From assembly GCA_022432975.1 (NCBI GenBank), contig CM039512.1, positions 45,596,309-45,660,308 on the forward strand: a DNA stretch of 64,000 nucleotides, written 5' to 3'. How positions within the stretch are numbered: position 1 is the stretch's first letter; the number at the start of each line of letters is the position of its first letter. A model generated the notes under the pieces. It had not been told where the DNA came from and did no database searches. It saw nothing but the letters and a program-made list of their open reading frames with translations. This DNA is from Begonia masoniana (lineage: Eukaryota > Streptophyta > Magnoliopsida > Cucurbitales > Begoniaceae). Positions 1 to 10,327 of this stretch are shown here, piece after piece. Position numbers and translations under genes: made by a program.

Positions 1-474
1 GAACGTCATCGGCAGAAGAACATTAAGATACCATCGGCATGAGTATCTTGACACGTCATCGGCATGAAACCTACCTTCACTTTGTCGTGTAGCGATCGGC
101 AGAAAAATGCTTCTTAGTCTTTTAGCGATCGGCAGAGAGATGCTTGAGATGCAATCGGCAGATTACATCTTGACACGTCATCGGCAAAAGCACTCTCTAA
201 ATGACTTCTTCTTCTGTCTTTTAGCAATCGGCAGAAGCTTTCATTTCTTTGTCGTGTAGTGATCGGCAGACGAAATTGTATTTCAGCCCTGTTTGACTAT
301 TCAGCCCTATATACTCAAACCAATTTATTAAACAACTAAAATACCCTTTTCAAGGGTATTTCCAAATAGACTCATATTTATAATTCTCTTTAAGTACACA
401 TAATCAAATTGAATATTTAATCACAAATACATCATCAAAAACAAATTATGACTTAAACACTCTATAAGTCAACA
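1..474 (-). repeat. 3' LTR of Copia-1 (partial)
   Basis: This matches 9159-9632 almost base for base and ends in the same TGTTGAC terminus (read on the minus strand) next to the polypurine tract. It holds many copies of the short motif CATCGGCA(G/T) spaced by a few tens of bases. Two copies of TTTGTCGTGTAG precede GATCGGCAGA. The remaining roughly 1 kb of the LTR lies left of the window. Confidence 0.93.
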
Positions 475-488
475 ATCTCCCCCTTTTT
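475..488 (-). other. Polypurine tract of Copia-1
   Basis: The minus strand reads AAAAAGGGGGAGAT directly against the LTR terminus and is preceded by TCATC repeats. This is the usual plus-strand primer of SIRE/Maximus elements. Confidence 0.9.
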
Positions 489-798
489 GATGATGACAAA
501 ATGAATTTGATTAGTTTTGATACTCCCCCATAGTTCTAGCTCCCCCACAGCATATGCATACTGTAAAAATTCTCATATCCAGATTTCACAAAATTACTCT
601 AATACAGGTTATCAGTTTATCAAACAATCAGAGTGTGTATCAATCTGTGTTCTCCCCCATTGACATTATCAAAACAGATCAGAGAAAGAGCAGAAGCAAT
701 GCATCAATGGAATAGACACAGAAATTATATTTGAATACCAATTAATGTGCATACAAAACAAAATGTAAATACTTAAGGAAAAAAAAAAAAAAAAAAAA
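489..798 (-). other. 3' untranslated region of Copia-1
   Basis: This AT-rich stretch lies between the third ORF and the polypurine tract. It ends at a run of about 20 A on the plus strand (779-798) just beyond the ORF stop. I see no gene in it. Confidence 0.6.
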
Positions 799-3069
799 CT
801 ACTGAAAGAATGCTATAAATCGATTCCAAAAGGCTTGATGAAGCCATGAGGGCACGGCACGGTTGGAAGAGATATAAGCATCGATCAGATCTGGAAGTGA
901 GCGAGCAGCAAGAGGGATAGGTGGCTGATATACCACGATGGCCAGACAAGGAGGAGGCTCGATAACAGGAGGCTCGACAATAGGGACATCATGAGGAACA
1001 TCAGCAACTTCAGCAACTGCAGCAACATCAGTAACTGCAGCAACTTCAGTCTCCTGAAGATCCAATGGCCCGAAGCGTACATCAACAGGAACCTCAGGTC
1101 TGAAAAGAGGAAGGAACAAATCCTCATAGCAGGTCTCTTGGATATAGCACGAAGGTTCAGGTTCAGGAACAGGAGACAAATTGTCAATAGAAGCTCGGAG
1201 TTGTGCAAGTTCCCGAACTACCATACGCCTATCAGCATCAACTTTAGAGGTGAGCAGACCAAGACCGTTATCGAAAGCGATGCCAATGTCCGTTTTGTGC
1301 TGATCAAGCTGGCCTTGAAAGGAGCTGATGGACTCCTTCAACTCAGAATATTGTTCCTCTGTTATGAAAAATCTCCTCTTATATGTCAGAGGGGATGCAG
1401 GAGTAACAGAGGGAACTTGGACTGGTGATGGGGGAGCTGGTGAAGGCAATCTGATTGGAGATTGAGGTGGAGGTGGAGGAGTAGAAGGAGGAGTACTGAG
1501 GGGAGTAGTCGGGATTGGAGATGAAGGTGGTGAAGGTATAGCCGGTGGAGAAAGAAGTTGGACTGGTGATGAAGGAGCCGTAGCCGGTTTGGTGGGAGAC
1601 TGGGGAACAGGTGAGGGCAGTCGAATTGGAGATGGTGGTGCTGATGGTATAGCTGGTGGGTTCGGAGATGTAGAAGGTGAAGGGATTGCCAGTTGAACTG
1701 GAGATGTAGTTTGTGAGGAAGGGAGTTGGACTGGAGATGGAGGGACTGATGAAGCTGGTGGAGGGCCATGGCTGAAAATTGAAGAAATGGCTTGCATCAG
1801 CGGAGAGATGGAAGGAAAAACAGACTGAGAAGGCAATATAAGAGAAGGTGGAGGTGATTGAGGTTCTGAGACTGGAGGAGAGGTTGGGAGTGCAGGCAGA
1901 GAGAGCTGCAAAGGGGCAGGTGGAATTGGAGGTGGCTGAGAGGAAGAAGCAGAGGTTGCCTCTGAGATAATGATACTTGAAGAAGGGGCAGTCTTGCGCT
2001 TACGTTTTAAAGGAGGGGGCTGGGGATCAGAGTCCTGAGATTGAGAAGGGGAAAGAGCAAAATCTGGAAGGCCAGACTCATTTCCACCTTCAGTAGCAGA
2101 TTCCTCTGGAAGAATTAACTTTCGTTTCCCACGTTTGACAGGAGCAGCTCGAGAAACCTTTTTCTTAGCCTTGTCCACAACAGGTTTATCCTTGACATTT
2201 CTATTGAATCCCAACCTGTTGAGAGAAATGTCGGAATAAAAGTTGGAAGGCTGAAGAATCACAGGCTCAACCTCCTCAGGAAAAGCAACTTCCAGCTTGA
2301 CAAATAACCGCATAAGTAGCAGGTTATACGGTAAGGATGTAGCCTTGGATGATACAGCCAAAATCATCCGTCTAACAACAATATAACCAATATTGAAAGG
2401 GGTCTTGAAATACAGAGCAAACAGAACAAATAACTCCATTGAGCTCACTTCATCATAATGTCCCCCCTTGGGAACAATATTGAAATCGACCATATGTCGG
2501 AATACTCTGGCTCTAGGTGTCAAATGCTTACCTTTTAACTGATCAGGGGAAGAATTAGGATCCAAAGCTATTTCCCTTAGAAACTGTAATCCATCAGATG
2601 TTCCAAAGAAGGGCAGCTCAGGGCCTGTCACATAAGTGTAGGGGCAATTGTCCAAATGAGGAGCCCCCAGTAGAGTATTTATGGTCTGAGGAGTAATCTC
2701 TATGCATTTGTTGTAAACATAACTCTTAATGGAAGAGAAGTCAGAGGTAAAACTCATGTTAGCATAGAACATCCTAATTGCTTCTGGATAGAAGAACGAT
2801 TCGGTTTCAAAAAGACCTATTAACCCTAGATCCGTCAAGGGTTCGATAAAACCCATTCCAGCAAGCTTTTCAAAATGAATGCCCTTACTAAGAATCAAAG
2901 ATTTGTGCTGATAGGTATTGCGGTATTTTACCTCAGCCGCTTGTGTAAGAAAGAAGAACGATGGCCATTCCGTTCCCAGAGGAATCTCTCGGGAAGGATG
3001 AGCAGAAGCTTTGGTCTTCTTCTGGGCCGGTTTGGAAACTGCGCGAGATGATTGACCTTGAAATTCCAT
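799..3069 (-). CDS. Third ORF of Copia-1, in the env-like position (putative plant transposon protein)
   Basis: An uninterrupted 756-codon ORF in the same sense as pol, in the slot where SIRE elements carry their so-called env-like gene. Residues about 30-290 look like the plant-transposon-protein domain found in many plant elements, with the motif RMFYANM near residue 110. A basic patch rich in K and R follows at about 295-316, then a proline/serine-rich segment (about 345-575) with repeats like SPPxPxPP. A heptad-like stretch at about 580-650 could be a coiled coil. I see no signal peptide and no clear membrane segment, so an envelope role is not supported. Function is unknown. The basic patch and proline linker would also fit a nuclear or structural accessory protein (inference). 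A decayed relative lies at 44887-45348. Confidence 0.8.
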   Translation of the reverse strand: MEFQGQSSRAVSKPAQKKTKASAHPSREIPLGTEWPSFFFLTQAAEVKYRNTYQHKSLILSKGIHFEKLAGMGFIEPLTDLGLIGLFETESFFYPEAIRMFYANMSFTSDFSSIKSYVYNKCIEITPQTINTLLGAPHLDNCPYTYVTGPELPFFGTSDGLQFLREIALDPNSSPDQLKGKHLTPRARVFRHMVDFNIVPKGGHYDEVSSMELFVLFALYFKTPFNIGYIVVRRMILAVSSKATSLPYNLLLMRLFVKLEVAFPEEVEPVILQPSNFYSDISLNRLGFNRNVKDKPVVDKAKKKVSRAAPVKRGKRKLILPEESATEGGNESGLPDFALSPSQSQDSDPQPPPLKRKRKTAPSSSIIISEATSASSSQPPPIPPAPLQLSLPALPTSPPVSEPQSPPPSLILPSQSVFPSISPLMQAISSIFSHGPPPASSVPPSPVQLPSSQTTSPVQLAIPSPSTSPNPPAIPSAPPSPIRLPSPVPQSPTKPATAPSSPVQLLSPPAIPSPPSSPIPTTPLSTPPSTPPPPPQSPIRLPSPAPPSPVQVPSVTPASPLTYKRRFFITEEQYSELKESISSFQGQLDQHKTDIGIAFDNGLGLLTSKVDADRRMVVRELAQLRASIDNLSPVPEPEPSCYIQETCYEDLFLPLFRPEVPVDVRFGPLDLQETEVAAVTDVAAVAEVADVPHDVPIVEPPVIEPPPCLAIVVYQPPIPLAARSLPDLIDAYISSNRAVPSWLHQAFWNRFIAFFQ

Positions 3070-3391
3070 TGCTAGAAGAAGATTCGACAGAGAGGATTTG
3101 GTAGGGCAGGGGTTTACAGAAAGAGCGCGAAAAGTGAAGTGTATCGGCGAAGAAGAATGAATTTAAACGAAATAACACATCGCCAGACAAGGAAGACATA
3201 CGTGTCGGCAGATTAAGAAAAAAAATTTTCCGATGGATTACACGTGTCGGCAGAAAGAAGAAAACATCTTCCGATGCCTTCCTATAGATATGCATCTTCC
3301 GATGCCTATTGAAAAACATAGCATCTGCCGATGCCAACACAGAAGAGAAAAACACTCCAATATTTAGAAATTTTTCAGCAAAGAAATAATC
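3070..3391 (-). promoter_or_regulatory. Spacer between pol and third ORF with LTR-type motif cluster
   Basis: Between the pol stop and the third-ORF start lie about seven copies of the motif that fills this element's LTR: GTGTCGGCAGA twice, CATCTTCCGATGCC twice, CATCTGCCGATGCC, TTTTCCGATGG and GTATCGGCGA. The cluster occupies roughly 3130-3345, immediately upstream of the third ORF in its reading direction. A promoter or enhancer for that ORF is an inference; the motif copies are seen directly. Confidence 0.55.
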
Positions 3392-6300
3392 TTAGTTTTT
3401 CTCAACCCGAATGAGACCTAGCCTTATCCTAATATTATTGAAAGTCTTTTCATCTAAAGGCTTGGTGAAGATGTCTGCAAGTTGATCTACGGAATTAACA
3501 AACTCTAAAATGATATCACCTTTTTGAACATGATCTCTAATGAAATGATATCTGACATCTATGTGCTTGGTTCTAGAGTGCTGAATAGGATTTTTAGAAA
3601 TATTAATGGCACTGGTGTTATCACACCGAATAGGAATCCTATCATAAAACAGATTGAAATCTTCCAAAGTCTGTTTCATCCAAAGCATTTGTGCACAACA
3701 ACTGCCTGCAGCAATATATTCACTCTCAGCAGTTGACAATGCAACAGAATTCTGTTTCTTAGAATACCAAGAAACAAGAGACTCTCCTAAGAACTGACAT
3801 GTGCCACTAGTGCTTTTTCTATCAATAAGACTACCAGCATAGTCAGAATCAGAATATCCTATTAGATCAAATGAGGTACCTTTCGGATACCAGAGTCCTA
3901 AGTCAACTGTCCCACTTAGATATTTAAAAATCCGTTTAACAGCAGATAAGTGAGACTCCTTAGGGGCAGCTTGAAATCTAGCACAGAGACAAACGCTAAA
4001 GAGTATATCTGGCCTACTTGCAGTCAGATATAGCAGAGAACCAATCATACCACGATATTTCTTAATATCAACATTAATGCCTTTTTCATCTTTATCCAAT
4101 TTTGTTGTGGTACTCATGGGAGTTTTGGAAGATTTGACATTTTCTAAACCAAATCTCTTAAGAAGTTCTTTAATATACTTTTCTTGACAGAAAAAGATTC
4201 CATCAAAAGATTGATTAATCTGGAAACCTAAGAAAAACTTTAACTCCCCCATCATACTCATTTCAAATTCACTTTGCATGAGGGAAGAAAACTCACTACA
4301 CATATTGACATTTGTTGACCCAAAAATAATGTCATCGACATAAATTTGAACCAACAGAATATCCTTGTCCTTTTGCCTGGTAAACAGAGTTGAATCAGAA
4401 TTTCCCTTTTTGAAATTTCTTTCCTCAAGAAAATTCTTCAATCTGTCATACCATGCTCTAGGAGCCTGCTTTAGACCATAAAGAGCTTTCCTTAACTTAT
4501 AGACATGCTCGGGTTTATCGAAAGCTTCAAAACCTAAAGGTTGATCAACATAAACTTCTTCTGTTATAAAGCCATTTAAGAATGCACTTTTTACATCCAT
4601 TTGAAAGAGTGTGAAGTTTTTGTGGCAAGCAAAAGCTAAGAGCATCCTGATAGACTCTAGTCTAGCAACAGGGGCAAAAGATTCCTCAAAATCAATACCC
4701 TCTTCTTGAGAGTATCCCTTAGCTACCAGTCTAGCCTTATTTCTAATGACAATCCCATTCTCATCTAGTTTATTCTTGTAAACCCATTTAGTTCCAATAA
4801 TGGGATGATCCTTAGGCCGTGGAACAAGTTCCCATACCTTGCTCCTTTCGAATTGATTTAACTCTTCTTGCATGGCCATAATCCAATTTTCATCACTCTC
4901 GGCCTCCTCAAATTTCTTAGGCTCTATTTGTGAGATAAAAGCCACATTGGCACAGAGATTCCTAAGAGAGGATCTAGTCTTAACTCCTAAAGAAGGATCA
5001 CCTAAGACTTCTTCTAAAGGATGGTTTCTAACATACTTCCAGTCTCTAGGAAGATCTGCAGATTCATTTTTAACAGATATGATTTCTAGAGAAGTAGAAG
5101 ATGGTTCTAGAGGTTTTTCTAATTGAGTGGGAACCGTAGACTTTTCTAAAGAGAGAGAATCCAGTTGTTTGTCCAAAGAATCATCCTCATCCACATTAAT
5201 TATTGGTTGAGGAGTCTCATCAAAGTTTACATGAACTGATTCCTCTACAACTAGAGTTCTCTTATTGAAAACTCTATATGCTTTACTGGACAAGGAATAA
5301 CCAAGAAAGATTCCAAGATCGGATTTGGAATCAAATTTCCCTAAGTTATCCTTAGTGTTAAGGATGAAGCATTTACTGCCAAAGGCTCTAAAATACTTAA
5401 CAGAAGGAGTTTTTCCACTCCAGAGTTCATATGGAGTTTTCTCTAGAATCGGCCTTATGGAGACTCTATTAAGAACATAGCAAGCTGTAGCAACAGCTTC
5501 AGCCCAGAAGTATTTGGGAAGGGAATTCTCATTTAGCATGGTTCGGGCAAGTTCTTGGAGAGATCTATTTTTCCTCTCAACAACACCATTTTGCTGAGGG
5601 GTTCTAGGAGATGAAAAGTTGTGCTCAATTCCATGTTTGAGACACAGGAGTTCAAATCTTTCATTTTCAAATTCTCCACCATGATCACTACGAATAGCAA
5701 TAATGGTGAGCTCCTTCTCATTTTGAACTCTTTTCCTAAAACTAGAGAAGGTGTCAAAAGTCTCATCCTTAGACTTTAAAAAGAACACCCAAGAAAACCT
5801 AGAGAAGTCATCTACAATGACAAAAGCATAGAATTTTCCTCCTAAGCTTGCTATATTAGAAGGACCGAAGAGGTCCATGTGAAGGAGTTGGAGAGGCTTA
5901 GAGGTAGATATTTCACTCTTAGATTTAAAAGAAGATTTGATCTGCTTGCCCATTTGACAAGCCTCACAGACCTTATCCTTTTCGAAGGATATCTTCGGAA
6001 TCCCTCTAACTAAATTATCCTTAGTAATCTTAGCTAAGGTATCCATTCCTACGTGACCTAATCTCCTATGCCAAGTCCAACAGTCATTAGAGGCATTCAC
6101 AGTAAAGCATTTTTCATCAGAAATAACAATATCATCCAAATCAATAATGTAAATATTTTCTTTTCTATAGCCAGAAAACAGAATTTTGTCATTTGAAGCA
6201 TCTTTAATCAAGCAAGAATTTGACTCAAAAATCACTTTATAACCTTTATCACATAACTGGCTAATACTCAGTAAGTTATGCTTTAATCCATCAACTAATA

Positions 6301-6499
6301 AAACATTTTCAATAATGGGATTAATGCTGTTACCTATGTTGCCGATGCCAACAATTTTCCCTTTTTGATTTCCACCAAAAGTTACACTCCCTTTCTTTTT
6401 GTTGACAACTGCAAACTTGGTTGAGTCTCCTGTCATATGCCTCGAACATCCACTGTCGAGGTACCATTGATTTCTTTCAGGAGAACCTTCAACCTGCAA
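3392..6499 (-). CDS. pol: Copia pol polyprotein (protease, integrase, RT, RNase H)
   Basis: An open frame of 1035 codons. The aspartic protease signature [10 protein letters not shown] is near residue 15. An integrase zinc region follows (WHRRLGH, then CEACQMGKQ), then the integrase core with D in LHMDLFG, D in SDHGGEF and E in [10 protein letters not shown] spans about 530-775, with [20 protein letters not shown] and the catalytic YVDDIIFGS. RNase H spans about 860-1000, with [15 protein letters not shown] and DNTSAI. All catalytic residues I can check are present. The listed first codon is a TTG, so this is not a true start. The frame is continuous with gag across a single TGA at 6509-6511, so expression as Gag-Pol would need readthrough, splicing or an intact partner element. 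Confidence 0.95.
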   Translation of the reverse strand: MQVEGSPERNQWYLDSGCSRHMTGDSTKFAVVNKKKGSVTFGGNQKGKIVGIGNIGNSINPIIENVLLVDGLKHNLLSISQLCDKGYKVIFESNSCLIKDASNDKILFSGYRKENIYIIDLDDIVISDEKCFTVNASNDCWTWHRRLGHVGMDTLAKITKDNLVRGIPKISFEKDKVCEACQMGKQIKSSFKSKSEISTSKPLQLLHMDLFGPSNIASLGGKFYAFVIVDDFSRFSWVFFLKSKDETFDTFSSFRKRVQNEKELTIIAIRSDHGGEFENERFELLCLKHGIEHNFSSPRTPQQNGVVERKNRSLQELARTMLNENSLPKYFWAEAVATACYVLNRVSIRPILEKTPYELWSGKTPSVKYFRAFGSKCFILNTKDNLGKFDSKSDLGIFLGYSLSSKAYRVFNKRTLVVEESVHVNFDETPQPIINVDEDDSLDKQLDSLSLEKSTVPTQLEKPLEPSSTSLEIISVKNESADLPRDWKYVRNHPLEEVLGDPSLGVKTRSSLRNLCANVAFISQIEPKKFEEAESDENWIMAMQEELNQFERSKVWELVPRPKDHPIIGTKWVYKNKLDENGIVIRNKARLVAKGYSQEEGIDFEESFAPVARLESIRMLLAFACHKNFTLFQMDVKSAFLNGFITEEVYVDQPLGFEAFDKPEHVYKLRKALYGLKQAPRAWYDRLKNFLEERNFKKGNSDSTLFTRQKDKDILLVQIYVDDIIFGSTNVNMCSEFSSLMQSEFEMSMMGELKFFLGFQINQSFDGIFFCQEKYIKELLKRFGLENVKSSKTPMSTTTKLDKDEKGINVDIKKYRGMIGSLLYLTASRPDILFSVCLCARFQAAPKESHLSAVKRIFKYLSGTVDLGLWYPKGTSFDLIGYSDSDYAGSLIDRKSTSGTCQFLGESLVSWYSKKQNSVALSTAESEYIAAGSCCAQMLWMKQTLEDFNLFYDRIPIRCDNTSAINISKNPIQHSRTKHIDVRYHFIRDHVQKGDIILEFVNSVDQLADIFTKPLDEKTFNNIRIRLGLIRVEKN

Positions 6500-6508
6500 A
6501 ACAGAAGA

Positions 6509-8089
6509 TCAAGTTGTCTTCTTTGGTACCCAAACCTTTTGGGTCCTAGAGTTAGGTCTGGTTCCCTTAGGAACCCATTGAAGTTTACAATCAGGCTTAC
6601 TTTTTCCTGTTTTGAATGGACATACATATGATTTATGTCCTACCTCATTGCACGCATGGCAAACAACAGATTTAACAAAAAAGGTCTTATATTCTCTCTT
6701 TTTGTTATCCCCACTATATCCAATGCCTGCTCTATCAAAGGTCATTCTTTGATCATTTATCAACATCTTCAGTTTATTACTACTAAGAGTCAATCTCTGA
6801 ACAAACCAGTTTAAGAATTCATTTTTCTTTTTCAGTTCAGACACTTCTTTTTCATGCTGAATATGTTCATTTGCGTGCTTCTCAATAAAACATGCATTTT
6901 CCTTTTTCAATGCAATGTACTTAGTTTTTAACATGCTGAATTGTTTTACTAGATCATTAAAAGCATCTACCATGTTTCCATCATCATCATCATCAGTTTC
7001 ACTGTCACTTAACGTACAAGGAGATAAAGAGCTAACCTTATCTTCGTGAGCCATGAAGCAGAGGTTAGCTACCTCCTCATCTTCTGAAGAAGAGGTGTCG
7101 CCTTCACTTTCATCCCAAGTTGCCTTCATGGCCTTCTTCTTGAACTTTTTGGGATACTTCTTTGCCTGTGGACACTCTGCCTTCATATGGCCAGGCTTGC
7201 CGCATCCAAAACAGGTGATTTCCTTTTCCTTTTGTGACTTTTCAACCTTCGGAAATCTCCTTCCCTGCATTCTTTTTCTCTGGAGGAATTTACTAAACCT
7301 CCTGGTGATGAGAGCAATATCCTCATCGTCATCTTCCTCTTCTTCTGAGTCCTCTTGCTTACTTGATGAGGCTTTGAGGGCAATATCCTTTTTCTTACTG
7401 ATCTCTTTCTCCTTGAGATCTTCCTTCTCATTGGCTCTCATTGTTATCTCGTGAGTCATGAGAGAGCCAACGAGCTCTTCAAGCTTAAGAACCTTCAGAT
7501 CTCGAGCTTCTTGAATGGCTGTCACTTTAGGTTGCCAAACTCGTGGTAGGCACCTCAAGATTTTCCTGACTAGTTCTTCACCTGTATATATCTTACCAAG
7601 AGCTTTTAACCCATTAGTAATGTTAGTGAATCTAGTAAACATAGAGGAAATGGATTCATCCTTTTCCATGGAGAACAATTCATATTCATGAACAAACATG
7701 CTTAATTTGCTCTCTTTAACTTGGTTTGTTCCCTCATGTGTTACTTCTAATAAATGCCAGATTTCCTGAGCACTATCACATCCTTGTACTCTATTGAACT
7801 CATCTCTGTTTAGAGCACAATACAGGGTATTGATTGCCTTGGCATTAAGGCTCAGATTTCTCTTGTCGGACTCAGACAATTCAGTAGAGTCCTTAGGGAT
7901 AATTTTCCCATCAGCAGTTTTCGTGGCCTTGAAAGGGCCGTTTTCGATTATGCCCCACATCTCATAATCCATAGCTTGAACAAAGATTCTCATTCTCGCT
8001 TTCCAGTACACATAATCATTGCCATCAAAAAATGGTGGCCTGGAAACAGATTGACCCTCTACGTGAGATGTGTTTGTATTGAATGCCAT
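6509..8089 (-). CDS. gag: Copia gag (capsid/nucleocapsid)
   Basis: I choose the ATG at 8089 (protein starting MAFNTNTSH) because it is the first ATG after the PBS and matches the family's start; the open frame extends four codons further. The N-terminal half is the copia gag domain (FFDGNDYVYWKARM; VTHEGTNQVKESK). An acidic/lysine-rich linker leads to a CCHC zinc knuckle, CFGCGKPGHMKAEC, near residue 300. A second CCHC-like knuckle, CHACNEVGHKSYVC, is near residue 480. The protein should coat the element RNA and build the particle. It ends in TGA at 6511-6509, in frame with pol. That stop is odd for this lineage, in which gag and pol usually share one frame. Confidence 0.92.
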   Translation of the reverse strand: MAFNTNTSHVEGQSVSRPPFFDGNDYVYWKARMRIFVQAMDYEMWGIIENGPFKATKTADGKIIPKDSTELSESDKRNLSLNAKAINTLYCALNRDEFNRVQGCDSAQEIWHLLEVTHEGTNQVKESKLSMFVHEYELFSMEKDESISSMFTRFTNITNGLKALGKIYTGEELVRKILRCLPRVWQPKVTAIQEARDLKVLKLEELVGSLMTHEITMRANEKEDLKEKEISKKKDIALKASSSKQEDSEEEEDDDEDIALITRRFSKFLQRKRMQGRRFPKVEKSQKEKEITCFGCGKPGHMKAECPQAKKYPKKFKKKAMKATWDESEGDTSSSEDEEVANLCFMAHEDKVSSLSPCTLSDSETDDDDDGNMVDAFNDLVKQFSMLKTKYIALKKENACFIEKHANEHIQHEKEVSELKKKNEFLNWFVQRLTLSSNKLKMLINDQRMTFDRAGIGYSGDNKKREYKTFFVKSVVCHACNEVGHKSYVCPFKTGKSKPDCKLQWVPKGTRPNSRTQKVWVPKKTT

Positions 8090-8137
8090 AGTAGATAACA
8101 CACAGAGTATTCAAATACAACTTAGACAATAGTAAAC

Positions 8138-8153
8138 CTCGCTCTGATACCAA
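8138..8153 (-). other. Primer binding site of Copia-1 (tRNA-iMet type)
   Basis: The minus strand reads TGGTATCAGAGCGAGG one base after the LTR end. This is the standard complement of the 3' end of plant initiator tRNA-Met used by copia elements. Confidence 0.92.
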
Positions 8154-8154
8154 T

Positions 8155-9632
8155 TGTAGGATCGAGATTTGTCTAAGAGGGGGGTGAATTAGACTTATTA
8201 AAAACTTAATTGTATAGTCTAGCAAATTTCTCTTGTAATTTTAGTTTGAATATAAACAGCAAACAAACACAAAAAATAGAGAGAGAGAGAGAGAAATTTA
8301 ACACCAGGATTTTAACGTGGTTCGGCTAAACCTTGCCTACGTCCACGCTCCAAGGCACCCCCTTGAAGATTCTTAACCTTCTCCTCACGAGAAAACAGAT
8401 CGGGATTCCGGGCTCCGATCAACTGCCTTTACAATTCTGGATTGAACTTTCACGGGCGTCAATCCACTGCCTTTACAAATGTTGAGTTGTAAATAATACA
8501 AACAGTCTACACTCTCACAAGTTCTGAATCTCAAGTTAAGAGCTAGAGGTGTAGAGCAAAATACAGAGTATGAATGTTTTTCACGTTAGGGCTCGGATAT
8601 TCAAAATTGCAAAAAGGTTAGTCTTCGAGCTCTAACTTCGGCTTTTATACTCTGTCTTCAGATCTGCAAGACTTCAATGCTCTCTATCTGAAAATAGAAA
8701 CATTGTTACCGTTGGAGCTGAAGTCGTACAATCGTGGATAGCCGTTGCAACTAGATTTCTGTTCGTCGTCGCCATTAATGTTCTGAAGTTAAAGCTTGAA
8801 AACGACGTCACTGTAGCTTCGCGGCTGGCTTTGATTTCTGGCGGAAATGCATCGGCAGAAACAGTTTAAATCAATGCCACGTCATCGGTGGAAGCAACTT
8901 GGTAATGCAATCGGCATAAGTATCCTTGAACAGCATCGGCAAGAGTAGCTTCAAATGCTATCGGCATATGCAACTTGACATGTCATCATATCATCGGCAC
9001 GGGTTTCTTTAAACGCCATCGGCACGAGTTTCTTTAAACGCCATCGGCACGAGTTTCTTTAAAATGCCATCGGCATGATAGAACATGTAAGCGCTGGCCA
9101 CGTCATCGGCATGATGAGACTTGAAGCTTGTCGTCTTGTGATCGGCATTTGCAAGGTTGAACGTCATCGGCAGAAGAACATTAAGATACCATCGGCATGA
9201 GTATCTTGACACGCCATCGGCATGAAACCTACCTTCACTTTGTCGTGTAGCGATCGGCAGAAAAATGCTTCTTAGTCTTTTAGCGATCGACAGAGAGATG
9301 CTTGAGATGCAATCAGCAGATTACATCTTGACACGTCATCGGCAAAAGCACTCTCTAAATGACTTCTTCTTCTGTCTGTTAGCAATCGGCAGAAGCTTTC
9401 ATTTCTTTGTCGTGTAGTGATCGGCAGACGAAATTGTATTTCAGCCCTGTTTGACTATTCAGCCCTATATACTCAAACCAATTTATTAAACAACTAAAAT
9501 ACCCTTTTCAAGGGTATTTCCAAATAGACTCATATTTATAATTCTCTTTAAGTACACATAATCAAATTGAATATTTAATCACAAATACATCATCAAAAAC
9601 AAATTATGACTTAAACACTCTATAAGTCAACA
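8155..9632 (-). repeat. 5' LTR of Copia-1 (1478 bp)
   Basis: Bounded by TGTTGAC at the right (5') end and CCTACA next to the PBS on the left. A (GA)n tract lies near 8278-8297. The U3 part (about 8840-9430) is packed with CATCGGCA-type motifs and TTTGTCGT blocks. Its 474 terminal bases match the 3' LTR at the window start with about four changes. Confidence 0.93.
8642..8649 (-). promoter_or_regulatory. TATA box of the Copia-1 5' LTR
   Basis: The minus strand reads TATAAAAG in a GC-poorer setting, downstream of the motif-rich U3 and about 500 bp before the PBS. Transcription would start near 8610 (inference from the usual 25-35 bp spacing). Confidence 0.6.
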
Positions 9633-10292
9633 ACTACATGAAAGTTTATTTTTGTATTCTTTCAAAAACATGATGCATGACATAAGGGAAAACACTCAAA
9701 CATGCACATCTCTACTGTTTTGTGATGTAGGCCCGAAAGCACACACAATACTTTACTTACCTGGCTCTCCTGGAAATGCTCGGTTTCAACTACTCCAGAA
9801 GCTCGCTCACCTAAGGTCATGACAGTACATTAATTCAACTTTCACTAAACCTTACCAAAAATCAATAATATGCTTGAGGAAACCGATTTGAAACTCTGCT
9901 ACCCGTGCATTCCCATTTATCACCAAGAACCCGAACCTACCCTCAATCACAGCATCCTCAAAATCTTCACATTGTATTCTCTCAGTTATCTAATTGCTAA
10001 AATACAAGAAAAACAAGGAAGACTTACCTAGGTTGAAGGAGAATCGGGCGAGAGAATCGCCTAGAGAGCTCTACTGCTCGAACTGAAAACCAAAAGAGGG
10101 AAATAGGGAATAGTGGCGGATACAATGTATTAACACTTTCCTTAAATACGTTATCCGTTTTAAAACCTCACTTACATAAATGCCCTCGCCTAGTCACTCA
10201 TTAACCTAATAAATAATTCCCCCAATTCTTTCATAAAATTGCACATCATTATTTGATAAGTTAAATTTGGTTTAGCGGAACCGGGTGCTACA
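9633..10292 (-). repeat. 3' LTR of Tekay-1 (partial, interrupted by Copia-1)
   Basis: It ends at GGTGCTACA next to the polypurine tract and matches 16912-17334 in its right part (from about 9871). It contains the conserved block with GATGTAGGCCCGAA (9724-9738) and an AACGTATTTAAGG-type TATA-like site (around 10145, minus). It also has intron-like signals: donor at 10027, a 50-nt micro-exon 9810-9761, and a second donor at 9760. Confidence 0.85.
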
Positions 10293-10310
10293 ATCTACCC
10301 TCCTTAAAAG
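10293..10310 (-). other. Polypurine tract of Tekay-1
   Basis: The minus strand reads CTTTTAAGGAGGGTAGAT directly before the 3' LTR. The same tract occurs at 52123 in Tekay-3. Confidence 0.88.
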
Positions 10311-10327
10311 AATTTTGTCCTCAAAAT

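Larger units (their letters stand above)
1..9632 (-). mobile_element. SIRE/Maximus-type Ty1/copia retrotransposon (Copia-1), left end outside window
   Basis: On the minus strand, right to left, it has a 5' LTR, a tRNA-iMet type PBS, gag, pol in copia order (protease, integrase, RT, RNase H), a long third ORF, a polypurine tract and a 3' LTR cut by the window start. The integrase-before-RT order and the third ORF downstream of pol are typical of the SIRE/Maximus lineage. The 474 bp shared by the two LTRs differ by about four substitutions by eye, so the insertion is recent. It sits inside the 3' LTR of the Tekay element to its right. The base after it begins ACTAC, the likely target duplication, whose left copy is not visible. 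Confidence 0.93.

Noticed and set aside
1386..1769. His/Leu-rich ORF on the minus strand
   Set aside because: Shadow frame of the proline-rich part of the third ORF.
799..3069. Viral-type envelope gene
   Set aside because: Only its position suggests this; no signal peptide or clear membrane segment is visible.
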